Shown piece by piece: positions 9,821 to 19,154 of a DNA stretch of 64,000 nt (positions are counted from its first letter, which is position 1; each line of letters opens with the position of its first letter). The translations under genes and the position numbers were made by a program. The DNA is from Pyropia haitanensis (taxonomy: Eukaryota > Rhodophyta > Bangiophyceae > Bangiales > Bangiaceae). The notes beneath the pieces were generated by a model. The model was not told where the DNA came from, searched no databases, and saw nothing but the letters and a program-made list of their open reading frames with translations. The stretch covers positions 1,054,001-1,118,000 of the forward strand of contig SDUX01000008.1 of assembly GCA_008729055.1 (NCBI GenBank), given 5' to 3'.

Positions 9821-10546
9821 ATGGTCGCCTTTGCTGTCTCACCTTGTGGCCTGACGACCTGGACGTCCCGGCCTGCCACCGTCACCACCCGAGTGGCCCC
9901 TGCGAGCCGTGCTGCCGCCCGATCACGCGTGGCACGGCCATTGACAGCGGTGCTGGCAGCGCCTCGAACGGAGACCGTACCGGGCGCCGCCCCAGCCGGA
10001 ACCCCCCAGGCCGATCCTATGGCGGTCGCCCCTGCCGCTCCCGTCACGGCGCTGCACTCGGCGCAGGAGCTGTTGGCTTCCCTGTCGACTGACGTCTCGC
10101 CGCCCGGCGCGCCCGAGGCGGTGTCGGTTGTCAAGTTCCACGCCCCGTACTGCCGCAGCTGCGCGGGGGTGCGCGTCAAGTTTGAGCGCATGGCATCGGC
10201 GTACGCCGAAGCGGCAACTGAGGATGCCGAGGCGCAGCCGATGGGGGACAATGCCGCGTCACCTGCGGACGCTGGCCCGTCCGTGGCCGTGAGGTGCTAC
10301 GAGATGGACTTTAGCCGCCATGGCGAGCTCTGTGCCCGCCTCGGTATTGACCGGCTGCCATACTTTCTGGTCGTCCGCGGGGGGCGCCGCCTGTTTGGCA
10401 AGGCTGTCGCGTGGAACCACTTCTCCGACGTGCGTCTGGCCGTGGCCGCAGCGGTGCAGGCAGAGCCGTCCGCGGCTGGCGACGAGGCTCCATCTGTATC
10501 CACAGCCGAGCTAATTGGAGCTGCCATGGCAGCTGGCGTGGCATGA
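9821..10546 (+). CDS. Plastid thioredoxin-like protein, ACHT-like, CRSC active site
   Basis: The product is 241 residues from ATG 9821 (aacATGG). The first 70 residues (MVAFAVSPCGLTTWTSRPA...) look like a transit peptide. The thioredoxin fold follows: SVVKFHAPYCRSCAGVRVKF with redox cysteines at about 111 and 114, then VRCYEMDFSRHGELCARLGI and the cis-proline segment DRLPYFLVV. The pattern HAPYC-x2-C plus MDF...LC..LGI..LPYF matches the atypical Cys/His-rich thioredoxins (ACHT) of plant chloroplasts, which ox​idise targets such as 2-Cys peroxiredoxin links and AGPase. The canonical WCGPC is absent. An acidic, Ala-rich insert (about residues 130-155) lies between helix 2 and the next strand. 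Confidence 0.82.
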   Translation: MVAFAVSPCGLTTWTSRPATVTTRVAPASRAAARSRVARPLTAVLAAPRTETVPGAAPAGTPQADPMAVAPAAPVTALHSAQELLASLSTDVSPPGAPEAVSVVKFHAPYCRSCAGVRVKFERMASAYAEAATEDAEAQPMGDNAASPADAGPSVAVRCYEMDFSRHGELCARLGIDRLPYFLVVRGGRRLFGKAVAWNHFSDVRLAVAAAVQAEPSAAGDEAPSVSTAELIGAAMAAGVA

Positions 10547-11809
10547 TGCTTGGTGCTGGAGTAGATGCACTTTGTCTATTGAAGGCGGCCGTCACGCACC
10601 ACCTGTACATATGCCGTAGTGTACGTGGACATAGGTCGTGGTTGCGGAGGGTGGCTGTTGCGTCGGATGTCGCAGCCGTTGGTTGGCCTTGGGGGTAGGG
10701 CTGCGAGGGCGGTCGCACCTGCCGTGATGCCCGTCTGTGCCGAGCTGTCTTTCGCCCCCCGCGTCGTGTCTGGGGCCGATACCCTGCGGCGTTTATCGCC
10801 CGCATCCCCTCCTCTGCCCTCATCTGCCCTTGTAGGGCGATTGGCCTCGGCCCGCATTGGACGCTCTGGTGCTGGCCATTGACGCCGTCCCTTCACCGAG
10901 TCGGATGTCATTGCGGTCGTTTGGGGTGGAGCGGCTACGGTGAATTGGGAGACGCACCTCGTCACGATCCCTGTCCTCGCGCCCCCCCCGTCCCTGCTGC
11001 TCCGTGCGCCAACCGCGGAGGCGGACTCCTCGGGCACTCGACGTACGGCAGGTACACGCAGGGCCTCTTTGGCGGCGAGCCCTGACCTCTTGTCTACGCA
11101 TCAACCCCGCACAGGCTCCAAACCACTGATGACGTTGGACGCGTTCCCTCGGTGGCTACACCGCTGTTGCTCGCGCCCCTCACGACCCGCGGCGGCGCGC
11201 TCATGCCGGCCCCCCGCCGCTGGCGTGCGGACGCACGCGACGGTCGCACCGGATGGAACACGCGGCCGGTGGCCCTGCGGCCCGACGCCCACCACCGCCC
11301 CCAAACCGCGGCGGCGGCGGTCGCCACCACCCCCTGCCGCCCCCGCCCCGCGCGGTCGCCACCGCCACGGCCGCGTGCCGCGCGGCACCCACCGCCGCGG
11401 GCTGCTCCGACGCGGACAGCCGGCGGCGGCAACCCCCCCCCCCCCCCCCCCCCCGGCCACCCCGGAACGCGGGCCCCCCCGCGGCTCCCCCCCTCTCCCA
11501 CCCCCGACGCCTGGCCCGCACCGCGCCCGTCGACGGCGGCCGGGTGCCGCCGCGCCACGCGCCGCAGGGGGGGGGGCTGCGGGGAGAGCGCCCGCCGGCG
11601 GCCGCGCGGGCGCGCCCGTGCGTGGCCATCTTGATCTGCCGCGGCGTCCGCCGCCCTCCTCGACGGGCAGCGCGGGGTGGCACCCCGCCACCGCCGCCGC
11701 CCATCCCCGCGCCGCCGCGCTGGTGGTGGGCCGAGAGCGCCAAGCAACGGCGCCGACGTCCCCGCCGCCGCCGTCCGACGGCCGCCGCGCGGGCGCGTCG
11801 CCGCCAGCG
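10547..11809. other. Intergenic region, 3' half GC-rich low complexity
   Basis: The first 550 bp are of mixed composition with no gene recognised. From about 11200 the sequence becomes CCG/GGC-rich with a C18-type run near 11437-11454; it is open in several frames at once and none carries a motif, so nothing is called. Confidence 0.4.
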
Positions 11810-13012
11810 CAGTGCCTGCTAAACCGTCTCAAAAAAAACCTGCTTTTTCGGTTGCGGGGCCCCTTGCGGGCTTGCGTCGGACCTTGCTTTCACGCAAGCC
11901 AGTCTGCGGGACAAGCAAGATTTTTCTGTGGAGTCTGCTTGTTCCGCAAGTCAGCCATTCTTGCGCGACCCTTTGCGGAAATCTCCCACGCGGCGACGGT
12001 CAACGATCGTCGCAGCGTACCCAATCAGAGACCAGGACGGAACAGGTGTTCGAAGCCCTGGGCCGTCCTGGCTACCTGGGCCAGCGCCGGGTTCTCGCTC
12101 TTCCGCTGAGACAGCAGCTGCTCGTTTACCTGCAACAGCACCGCAGTCGAGCCGCACACCTCAAGGCGGAGTATTTCCACCTCCTGCCGCAGGCAATCAG
12201 GGTCCGGCTTCTACGCCTCAGTGGATGCCGCTTCCATGGCGATACCTACTGTCGAGAGCGAGGGGGAAGCGGAGGCGTGCTGAGGGAAGGGGGAGGCGGG
12301 AGAGGGAGCTACTATCGGCTGAAGCGAAGTTGACGGCGGGCACCATCCCCGCACCGCGCCACCGTTACCAGTTACCATAGCCTGCAGTGGCTGCCGCTCC
12401 GCAGCGCCCCAAAGAGCCGTCATCACTGCGACCCCCACGGACGAGAACGGGGGGAGAGCGGACGGGCGTGCGGGAGTGAAGGTAAGGGGGCTACCTGCGG
12501 GCAGAGAAGCGGGTGAGCGGAGTGGAGGGGGGGGGGGGAAGAGGGTGCCACCCCTTCGCGCTACGCCATCCGCCCAAGCCGGGTCGTCAAGCGCCTCGTC
12601 AAGGCGTCTCCCTCGACGTCACTTTTCTTACCACCGGGCCCCGCAGAGTGCGGGAGATTTTCGCCGCAATGGCCCATGCAGAGGCGACTCCGCAAGATGG
12701 TTTGCGGCGACCGCAAGCCACCTTGCGGTCATTGCAAACGTCCCAAGGTGAGGATTGCATGGAGCCCTGCAGTGAAGCGTTTCGGTCCGTCGCCATCGGT
12801 GATTTTCTATAGTCAGACAGCTGAGCTCCATGCGCTTCTGTCCGTATGAGATGAACTCCGTCGATGGACCGAAAGGCACCCATGTAAATGAAAAACAAAA
12901 AATCTGAGAAAAACCGGGGCTCACACTGTCGAAACAGACGGTGACAACCGCTTGCGGGCCGGCCCAAGCAAAGGAAAAGCAAGAATTTTTTGAGACGGTT
13001 TAGCAGGCACTG
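11810..13012. mobile_element. Non-autonomous terminal-inverted-repeat element (about 1.2 kb)
   Basis: The left end GCGCAGTGCCTGCTAAACC (CAGTG at 11810) is repeated inverted at the right end (ending 13012), continuing as CGTCTCAAAAAA on both sides, about 30 bp almost perfect. Similarity extends inward in degenerate form (a GGAAATCTCCC-like block near 11980 and its inverse near 12650). Both subterminal zones carry clusters of TTGCGG/CCGCAA-type hexamers, as expected for transposase-binding sites. No transposase frame is present inside. CAGTG termini recall hAT-type elements, but I cannot define a convincing 8-bp target duplication, so the superfamily is left open. It shares the terminal GCGCAGTG with the element at 37478-38726. 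Confidence 0.7.
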
Positions 13013-13216
13013 CGCAGGGACCGCGCGCGGGAGCTCCGCAGCGACCCGCAACCGGACTTGCCAAAGCAATGGCCGCCGCCGCGGGACAAAAAAAAAACGT
13101 AGCACCCGTGGCGACTGGGGATCACAACAAAAAAAAACCACCTCGCGCGTGCACCCGTTTGGACGGCCCCCCCTCTCCCCCCCCACACCACCCCCCCCCC
13201 TCCCCCTCGTACAGTA

Positions 13217-13816
13217 ACGTTGTCATTTATCGATCGATACGATTCTGGATACCGTTTACCGGTCGGTATACCGAAATACCGATTTCGTATCGAGATCTCG
13301 GTAACCGAAATCCTTATATCAATTCCTACGCGCGGTTGGAGCTCCACACTTGATTCTGCCCACTGCCTCGGCCACTCGATGACCCGGACGGAACCGGTGG
13401 CACGCCTCAGCTCAACCCGACCAGAGCCACCACCTTGACCATTCCTGCCATGGGCAAGAACGGGCGCACCCCGTCTCCTTCACGTCCCATATCTCTCCTG
13501 TATGCCAAGCCGCGTCCTTTAATTCTCACGCATCAAGGTGCACATATCGACAACGAACTGACCACCCGCCCTGCTCCCAACGATAAGACGCAAGGGGAAC
13601 TTGGCGGCCCGGAAGTTCCGCAGCCGCCACACCACCGCGGCGACTGCTGGGTCAGGCGAGTGCCTTGTGACGGTCGCACTGAAATATAAATACAAGTCCG
13701 ATTACCATACCGACCGATACCGATCAGCGAGCAAATCAAGCTTACCGTTTATCGATCGGGATACCGTCGGTTACCGATGTCGTTTTTCGATCGGATTTAC
13801 CGACCTGCCAACCTTA
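13217..13816. mobile_element. 600-bp MITE-like element with perfect 9-bp target duplication
   Basis: The element is flanked by direct copies of CGTACAGTA (13208-13216 and 13817-13825). Its ends are imperfect inverted repeats (left ACGTTGTCATTTATCGATCG; the right end read inverted has GGTTGGCA then ATCCGATCG). Both ends are packed with TACCG/CGGTA and ATCGATCG motifs. AT content is far above that of the surroundings. A 9-bp duplication is the size typical of Mutator-like elements. No coding capacity. Confidence 0.72.
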
Positions 13817-13825
13817 CGTACAGTA

Positions 13826-14623
13826 CACAACCCCTGCTGCAACAACAGGCGTGCCCGTCGAGCGGGACTGCCCCCGCGCGGCGGCGGCCCGGCGCGCCGC
13901 GCAACCTCGGCGGCCGCTGTCGCGCCACTGGTCGCGGCAGCACCTCCTTGCCGACGCGGCCGCCGCGGCTGCCCAGTCCCCCCCCGTGGCGGTCCTCCCC
14001 CGGCGCGGCCGCCGGCGTGGCGCCACCCGTTTTCCGCCGCTCCCCCCCGCGTGGCCCCTCCGCGGCGGGCGCGTTGGCCCCGTTGCTGCCTCCTCTCTGG
14101 GGCGCGCGGCACGACGACGCACCACCCCCCCCCCCTCCACACCCCCCCCCCCCCCCCCCCGCGCACCCTCTTTCCACCCCCACACCTCCCACCCCCCCCT
14201 CCCGCCGGCACCTCCCCCCCCCCCGCCTGCCCGCCCCTCGCCCCACCCACCTCCCCTCCTTCCCCCCCCCCCGCACCTGCGAAGCGGCGCGCCCGCCTCG
14301 CCGCGGCGCGTCTCGCCGCCACGGCGCGCGCGCCCGGCGCGGCGGCGTGCCCCTTCCCCCCCCCCCCCCCCCCCCCCCGCCGCCGCTCCCGTGACCCCAC
14401 CGCCGCGGTGGGGGTGGGGGGGGGCAGCGCGCCTCCCGCCCCGCCCGCCTGACGCACTGCGCGGGGGCGTGCCGGCGGCAGGCGGCAGGCGGCCGCCGTC
14501 GGGCCGCGGCGGCGACCGCGCCGCGGGGCGTCGTGGGCGGCAGCCCGGCCAGCGGGGGGGGGAGGGGGGGGGGGGAGGAGGCGGCGAGGGTGGACGGCCG
14601 CCCCGCCTGTTGCTGCCGCCACC

Positions 14624-14655
<32 letters not shown>

Positions 14656-15322
14656 CGCCACCGCCACCGCCGCCGCCGCCACCGCCGTCGCCGCCGCCGC
14701 CACCGCCACCGCCCGCCGCCGCCGCCACCACCACCACCGCCGCCGCCGCCGCCGTTGCGGGCGCGGCGGCCGCCGGCCGGCGGGCCGGCCGTGCCGCCGC
14801 CGCCGGCCCGCCCGCCGGCCGCGCGGCGCGCTCCGATTCACCCGGCCGGCGGCGCGGCGGCGGCGGCCGCGGCGGCGACGGCCGCGGCGGCGACGGCCGG
14901 CCGGCCGGCCGCCGACCCGGCCGGCCACCCCCCCGCCCGCCCGGCCGGTGCGGTGCCCCGGCGGGCGTGCCCGCCTGGCCGCCCGCCGTGCCGCGGCGGC
15001 CCGCCGCGCGGCCGCCCGGCAGCCGCTCTCCCCGGCGCGTCCACCCCCGCCCGTGCGGCCGCCGTTCCGCCGCACCCCCCCCCCCCCCCCCGGCCGCCCC
15101 CACCCCGCCGCGCCTGTCGCCCGCGCCCGCGCGGCCGTGTCGACGTGGCCGCCCGCCCCGGCCGGCTGCGTCGCCGCGCCGCGGTGCGGCGGGCCGCGGC
15201 GGCGGCGGCGGCGGCGGCGGCGGCCGCGCGCCCGCGGCGGCGTGACTGGCGGTTGGGGCGGGCGTGGGGGCGTGGGGGGGGGGGGACACGTCGACCCGTT
15301 GGGACGCGGCGCCGGCGCGACC

Positions 15323-15357
<35 letters not shown>

Positions 15358-15567
15358 CGCGCCCCGCCCCGCCGCCGTGACGGCGGCGGCGGCGGCGGCG
15401 GCGGGGACGACACGGCCGCGGCAGTCGCGCGCGAGCGGGCGGCGCGGGGCGTGCGTACCCCCCCCCCCCCCCCCCCCCCCGCCTTCCCCTCCTCTTCCCG
15501 CCCCTACCTCCTACCCCCTCACCCCTGCACGTCTGCCCCCTTTGTCCCCCTCTTTTTTTGGGGTGTC
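13826..15567. repeat. CCG/GGC triplet low-complexity tract
   Basis: Nearly pure GC triplet repeats (for example ccaccgccaccgcc around 14610-14760) and repeated C or G runs longer than 12. Long frames are open on both strands simultaneously, giving Pro/Arg/Ala/Gly-only products; none has a start context or motif that supports a gene. The 15460-15560 segment is C/T-rich and ends in T7 just before the Kunitz-domain ATG, likely that gene's promoter or leader. Confidence 0.6.
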
Positions 15568-16383
15568 ATGGCGGCGGCCGGGCATCAATGGCGGCCGCGG
15601 TGCCGCCAGCCGCCGCCGCCGCCCACCCCATGGCGGTGGTCTGCCGTCGCCGCGGCGGTCGCCGCCATGGCCGTGACCGTCGCCGCCACCGCCAGCGTCG
15701 CGCCGTCTGCGGCGGCGGCGGCGGCGGCGGCGGCGGTCGGCGGCGCGCCGCCCGCGCCGCCCGCTACCGCGGCGGCGGCCGCCGCGGCGGCGGCGGCGGC
15801 GCCGTCGGCGGCGGTGCTGCTGCGCCCCGCCCCCGTCGCCGACGCGGCCGCCCGGTGCCGTGCGTCGCCCAGCCCCGGGCCGTGCCGCGGCTTCTTCCGC
15901 CGCTTCTACTACTCGGGCACCCTCGGCGGGTGCACCGCGTTTGTGTATGGCGGCTGCGGCGGCGTTGTGCCGTTCCGCTCGGCGGCGGACTGCGTCGCCG
16001 CCCACTGCGAGACGCTCGTGTCGCCAGGCTTTGAGGGGGGGGGGGGGGGGCGGGGGCGCCGTCCACCGCCGCCGCCGCCGTTGCCGCCGCGCCGGGGGGG
16101 GGCGGCGGCTGGCCCGCGGCGGCGGGGGGGGGGGAGGGCGCCGCCGGCGGGGACGGCGGCGCCGACGCGGCCGCGGGCGTTGGCACTGGCGACGCGGCTG
16201 GCGTCGCGGGGGGGGTGGTCGACGGCGGCGGCGGGGCGGTGCCCCTCGAGGGGCAAGCGTCGATGGTGGGCGTCGAGCCGGCGTGGGGGGGGGGGGGCGG
16301 CGCCCGCGCGGCCGCGTGGCTGCGCTGGGGGGGGGGGGCGCCCCGCCGGCGGGTGCGCGTTGCGTTCCGGCCGGCGTTTGTGA
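15568..16383 (+). CDS. Membrane-anchored or secreted protein with one Kunitz (BPTI) domain
   Basis: Start ATG 15568 (gtcATGG), 9 nt after a T7 tract. Residues about 24-45 (WSAVAAAVAAMAVTVAATAS) form a hydrophobic signal or anchor. Residues 97-147 match the Kunitz pattern: C-x8-C-x15-C-x7-C-x11-C-x4-C, with CRGFFRRFYYSG, the hallmark FVYGGCGG and a late SAADC. All six cysteines are present. Spacing between the last three is shifted by one residue from bovine BPTI. The P1 position after GPC is arginine, which in this family favours trypsin-like proteases. After residue 153 the sequence enters G runs (from 16036) and the reading frame becomes uncertain; the end at 16383 is only the as-assembled stop. 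Probably an extracellular protease inhibitor or adhesion domain. Confidence 0.7.
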   Translation: MAAAGHQWRPRCRQPPPPPTPWRWSAVAAAVAAMAVTVAATASVAPSAAAAAAAAAVGGAPPAPPATAAAAAAAAAAAPSAAVLLRPAPVADAAARCRASPSPGPCRGFFRRFYYSGTLGGCTAFVYGGCGGVVPFRSAADCVAAHCETLVSPGFEGGGGGRGRRPPPPPPLPPRRGGAAAGPRRRGGGRAPPAGTAAPTRPRALALATRLASRGGWSTAAAGRCPSRGKRRWWASSRRGGGGAAPARPRGCAGGGGRPAGGCALRSGRRL

Positions 16384-17480
16384 TTGCGGCGCGGCCGGCG
16401 GGTGCGGCGGCGGCGGCGGCGGCGGCGGCGCGGGGGGGGGGGGGGGGGGGGGGGGGGGAATGCGCTGGCTGTGGGGGTGACGGGGGGTGCGGCGGCGCCG
16501 AGCCGCCGCAGCGGCGGGCGGACGCGCTCTACTGTGGGGCTGCTGGGGGGGTGCTGGGGGGGCTGCGGGGGGGGGCTGAGGGGGGGCTGCTGGGGGGGGC
16601 TGAGGGGGGGCGTGCCCGCCCTGCTCCCGCGCGTCTGGGGTGCGTGGGAAGCGGGTGCCGCGTCTGGGGTGGACGCGCTGCCCGCGGGGTATAGCCGTAG
16701 CGGGTCTCGTGCGTCTGGGGTGGGTGCGTGGGCGCTTTGGGGGGTGTGGCCGTCTTGTGTCTGGGGGCATGGCCGTCGGCTCCCGTGTGCGCCGGACCGC
16801 GTGGCCCGCCGCCGCCCGCGCCCTCCCCCGCGTACACAGTCACCCACCGTGTGGCGGGGACCGCGTGGCGTGACCGCGGCGGGCGCCGGCGGGAGGCGTG
16901 GTCCGTTGCCCGTCGCCCGCGGAGGGGGGGTGCCCATCCCCCTGGGTCTCTTCTCTTTTTTTTTTTTTCTGCACGTGACGACGCCTGGCGACCTCGGTGC
17001 GGCCTCGACGCGCCGCCGCTCGTGGCATCCCACCGGTTGCCGCGACGGTGACACGCCGGCTGCCGCGGGTGGACACGCCGCGCACGGCTGGCGCGGCGCG
17101 TGCCCCCCGGCGCTCCGCCGGCTGCCCCCAGACTCGGCAGACGCCGCCACTGGCGGCGCCAGACGGCGGCGGCGGCGGCGGCGGCGGCGGTGGCAGCCGG
17201 CGCGTCCGCGTCGGTACGCTCCCACCAGCAGCACGCGCACGCACGCCTGGGCACCCCCGCTTGCGTCGGCGTCCGCCGCGTGCCGCGCCCGCGCGGCGGG
17301 CAGCCCGAGCGAGGCAGTGGCGGCGCCACGCCGATGGACCCCCTGACGGCCAGCATCCCGCACCGCGGCGCCGCTGTCGCCAGCGTCCCCCCCGAGCCCG
17401 GCGGGGGTCGCCTGCCAAAAGACCACCCGCACCGTGTCGACGACCAGCCGCCCGCTGACACCCCAGCCTCCCCCCCCCCC
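16384..17480. other. G-rich low complexity with a T13 tract, no gene called
   Basis: Between 16430 and 16615 there are many runs of 6-18 G (potential quadruplexes). A T13 tract sits at 16956-16968 in otherwise GC-rich DNA. Frames on both strands are open but mutually contradictory. Confidence 0.45.
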
Positions 17481-18498
17481 TCACGAGGCCGCCGCCCAGC
17501 CACTGCGGACGCTGCTCCCGCCCACGCTGCCCACCTCGGCCTCCTCGTCCGTGTCGGCCGAGCGGCCCGCCCCCCCCCCCCCACCAGCGCCCCCCCCCCC
17601 CCCCCCCGCCCCCCCCCCCCCCCCCCCCGGCCTCGTCCCCCCCCTCCAGGATCAGCTTGACGCTCGGGTGGTTGGCGACGCGCACCCCCCCCCACAGCCA
17701 CCGCGGCACGGTGGTGCCGACGCGGACCCCCCCGCGGAAGCCCTCGACAAACACGCCCTCCTCCCGCGTCAGCTCCCCCCCCTTGGCGTAGCGGCAAAAC
17801 TCCTCCACCACCGCCCCCAGCCCCCAGCCCTGCAGGCGGCGGAGGCACGCGACGACCAGCCCCGTGTTGTGCCCGCCGTCGCGGCAGTGGAGGAAGGCCG
17901 GCGCCGTGCCCGGCGCGATGAGCGTCGACACCGCCGCCGCGGCGACCGCCGGCGACACGGTCACCTCGTCGTCGTACTTGGCCGCCGGGTACGTCACGTG
18001 CGCGATGCCCGACGCGGCGCACCAGTCGACGAGGTCCGCCGAGGGGGGGGCCCCCGGCGGGAGCAGCGAGATGACCGTCCGCAGGCGGAGGCGGGAGAGG
18101 AAGCGCAGGTTCTTGAGCGACGGGTACGCGCCGCGGTAAATGTCCTCCTGCACCGACGCAAAGCGGAAAGGGGGGATGAGCGGCAGCAGCCGGGGGGCGG
18201 CGTGTGCCACGGTGGGGGCGGTGGGGGGGACAGCCCCGTTGCCGACGGCGCCGTCCGCGGCGGCGGCGGCGGCGGCGGTGCCGGCCGCCACGGGGGGGGG
18301 GGCGCCGCCGGCCCTACCCGCCGCGGAGGGCAGCGGCTGCAGCGGTGGTGGTGGGGACGCGGGCGGCGGCGGCGGCGACGCGGGCCGCAGTGGCGGCGTG
18401 CCGCCCGACGAGGCGGGCTCTTCGTGCAGCGACGCGAGGCCGCCGGTCGGTGGCGGCGGCGCAACGCCGCCGCCGCCGCCGCCGCCGCCGTCACCGCT

Positions 18499-18546
<48 letters not shown>

Positions 18547-18664
18547 GCCGCCGCCGTCGCTGCTGCCAGGGGTGGGGATGGCGGAGGTGGCGCGCCCAAC
18601 GCCGGGCGGGGGGGCGGTGACGGCGGCGACGGGCACGCCGGTGGGGGGGGATCCCCGCTGCCCA
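17481..18664 (-). CDS. PFA-DSP/Siw14-family tyrosine-phosphatase-like protein, probable pseudophosphatase
   Basis: The domain reads PPFRFASVQEDIYRGAYPSL, NLRFLSRLRLRTVISLLPPG, then FLHCRDGGHNTGLVVACLRR and a C-terminal NHPSVKLILEGGDEA. This is the atypical dual-specificity (Siw14/Oca) fold, whose active members hydrolyse inositol pyrophosphates with the loop HCxxGKHRTG. Here the loop is HCRDGGHNTG: the catalytic cysteine is kept but the arginine of C-x5-R is asparagine. The N-terminal 150 residues are low complexity (Gly tract from a CCG repeat at about 18470-18545). The likely start is ATG 18664 (MGSGD...), one frame away through a C/G run at 18646-18653. The likely end, GRSADTDEEAEVG...AAAS with TGA at 17483-17481, is also reached only by a shift in the C runs at 17571-17631. 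Confidence 0.66.
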
Positions 18665-19154
18665 TGCCCGTGCGCCAAGGGGCACACGGCCGACTCGGGG
18701 GGAGATGCGGCAGGGGAGGGGGGGGGGGGGAAGAGGGGGGAGGAGGGCGGGAAGAGCGCACGCGCGGCCGCGCGTCCCCGCTGCAAGCCGAGTGTCGGGC
18801 AGAGCCAGCGGCGTGAGACGCGGGGGCGAGCGGCGATGCAGACCGGCGGTAGCGTACGGGTCGGGGCACCGCCGCTGCCGGCAGCTGCGGACGGGACGGG
18901 TGGCGTGAGGGGCAAGGGCAAGGGGCTCAAGATGGGCTGGGGGTCGGCGCGGTAGTTGCCTCGACGCGCGTCCGCGCCCAGTCCCTGTCGCGGTCGCCGC
19001 TGGGGTATAGAGGACGCTGGCGGTTTCGGTCGTGGAGGGGGGGGCTACCCAGGTGGAACAATTCCTTTGCCGACGACGTGGCAGGGCGGACGGGAGCACC
19101 CCACGAAAAAGCACCCTTGGTCCATGACGCGGTCTCCCACCTACACGCCATCCG
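18665..19154. other. Intergenic region, nothing recognised
   Basis: About 490 bp upstream of the phosphatase-like gene and downstream of the flavohaemoglobin-like gene. Contains a G15-type run near 18719-18733. No motif or gene seen. Confidence 0.4.

Noticed and set aside
11802..13020. 8-bp target duplication for a hAT assignment
   Set aside because: Flanking octamers (cgccagcg and cgcaggga) do not match, so the superfamily was left open.
17333..17660. Plus-strand frame MDPLTASIPHRG... after the T13 tract
   Set aside because: Lies antisense to the natural acidic C terminus of the phosphatase-like gene; no domain.
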